Source: Actinomycetes bacterium
Lineage (GTDB): Bacteria; Actinomycetota; Acidimicrobiia; Spongiisociales; UBA5794
Assembly (NCBI GenBank): GCA_024640745.1
Contig: JAHEEL010000168.1
Span: 1 to 5,157, forward strand
Length of the DNA stretch: 5,157 nt
Direction of reading: 5' to 3'
The position numbers and the translations under genes are program-made. Within the stretch, counting starts at the first letter, position 1. Each line of letters begins with the position of its first letter. Positions 4,930-5,157 of the stretch are shown here, piece by piece. Under the pieces are notes generated by a model that was given only the letters and a program-made list of their open reading frames with translations, ran no database searches and had not been told where the DNA came from.

Positions 4930-5157
4930 GTGGAATTCGGGTTGATGGTTGAGCCGCAAGTCGGCGGCACGTACGCGCAGCTGCGTGACCTTGCCCAATG
5001 GTCCGAGCAGCAGGGACTCGACGCGTTCGCCCGCTCCGACCATTTCCTCGATCAAGATCGGTCCGCTGCGGTGACCGATGCCATGACGACCTACGGCGGG
5101 CTCGCCGAGACGACAACAGTCATCCAACTCGTAGTGCTCGTGACACCGCTGACCTTC
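4930..5157 (+). CDS. LLM-class (luciferase-like) flavin/F420-dependent oxidoreductase, partial
   Basis: An open frame of 76 codons runs to the window edge. It begins with GTG and reads VEFGLMVEPQVGGTYAQL, then GLDAFARSDHFL and a TTYGGLAETTTVIQLVVLVTP region. These match the start of the luciferase-like monooxygenase fold: a first strand, a helix, the (R/W)SDH segment after strand 2, and the helix and strand that usually read A..T..I.LG..V. The SDH motif and likely actinobacterial host suggest a coenzyme F420-dependent enzyme rather than an FMN monooxygenase, but cofactor and substrate cannot be settled from this fragment. The GTG lies 14 nt after the previous stop, behind GAGGGGGGGAC as ribosome binding site; an ATG at 4945 is less likely because it would delete the first strand. 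It may be co-transcribed with dsbB. Confidence 0.85.
   Translation, partial: MEFGLMVEPQVGGTYAQLRDLAQWSEQQGLDAFARSDHFLDQDRSAAVTDAMTTYGGLAETTTVIQLVVLVTPLTF

Noticed and set aside
4199..5116. Minus-strand frame of 305 codons opposite the thioredoxin-fold and LLM genes
   Set aside because: Arg/His-rich antisense translation with no domain, spanning three well-supported plus-strand genes.

Overview
The window is high-GC DNA, very gene-dense, with ordinary bacterial genes on both strands. It reads as chromosome of a high-GC actinobacterium, plausibly Acidimicrobiia or a relative. This is inferred from a probably F420-type luciferase-like oxidoreductase, an actinobacterial-looking DsbB with an extra N-terminal membrane segment, an Lpd redox motif of the CLIRGCIPAK type, and several genes with a TANNNT -10 element 6-9 nt before the start codon, the hallmark of leaderless actinobacterial mRNAs. 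There are no mobile elements, CRISPR arrays, tRNAs or rRNAs.

Layout. Positions 1-1506 (minus strand) hold dihydrolipoyl dehydrogenase (lpdA) followed, 40 nt downstream, by the first 31 codons of a lipoyl-domain acyltransferase (E2). These are two parts of a 2-oxoacid dehydrogenase complex and are probably co-transcribed from a promoter at about 1533-1560. Positions 1584-1670 (plus strand), divergent from lpdA, hold a 28-residue hydrophobic micro-ORF with its own leaderless-type -10. Positions 1676-3634 (minus strand) hold a run of four genes: a 140-aa membrane-anchored protein with an apparent internal duplication, a 144-aa lipoprotein, a 67-aa conserved-looking soluble protein, and an amidohydrolase_2 (TIM-barrel) enzyme whose GTG start overlaps the stop of the 67-aa gene. 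Each of the first three has its own TANNNT box just before its start codon. Positions 3697-5157 (plus strand) hold dsbB, a membrane-anchored thioredoxin-fold protein with a CPHC active site, and the beginning of a luciferase-like flavin/F420 oxidoreductase cut by the window end.

Functionally, dsbB and the CPHC thioredoxin-fold protein (10 nt apart) form a plausible extracytoplasmic disulfide-forming pair. LpdA would reoxidise the lipoyl groups of the E2 next to it. The four-gene minus-strand cluster has no function readable from sequence beyond the hydrolase fold.

I see no convincing new defence or mobile system. The most interesting items are the micro-ORF, the repeated leaderless promoter layout, the duplicated 140-aa membrane protein, and two short inverted repeats placed over promoters. 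No stretch longer than 300 bases lacks a gene.
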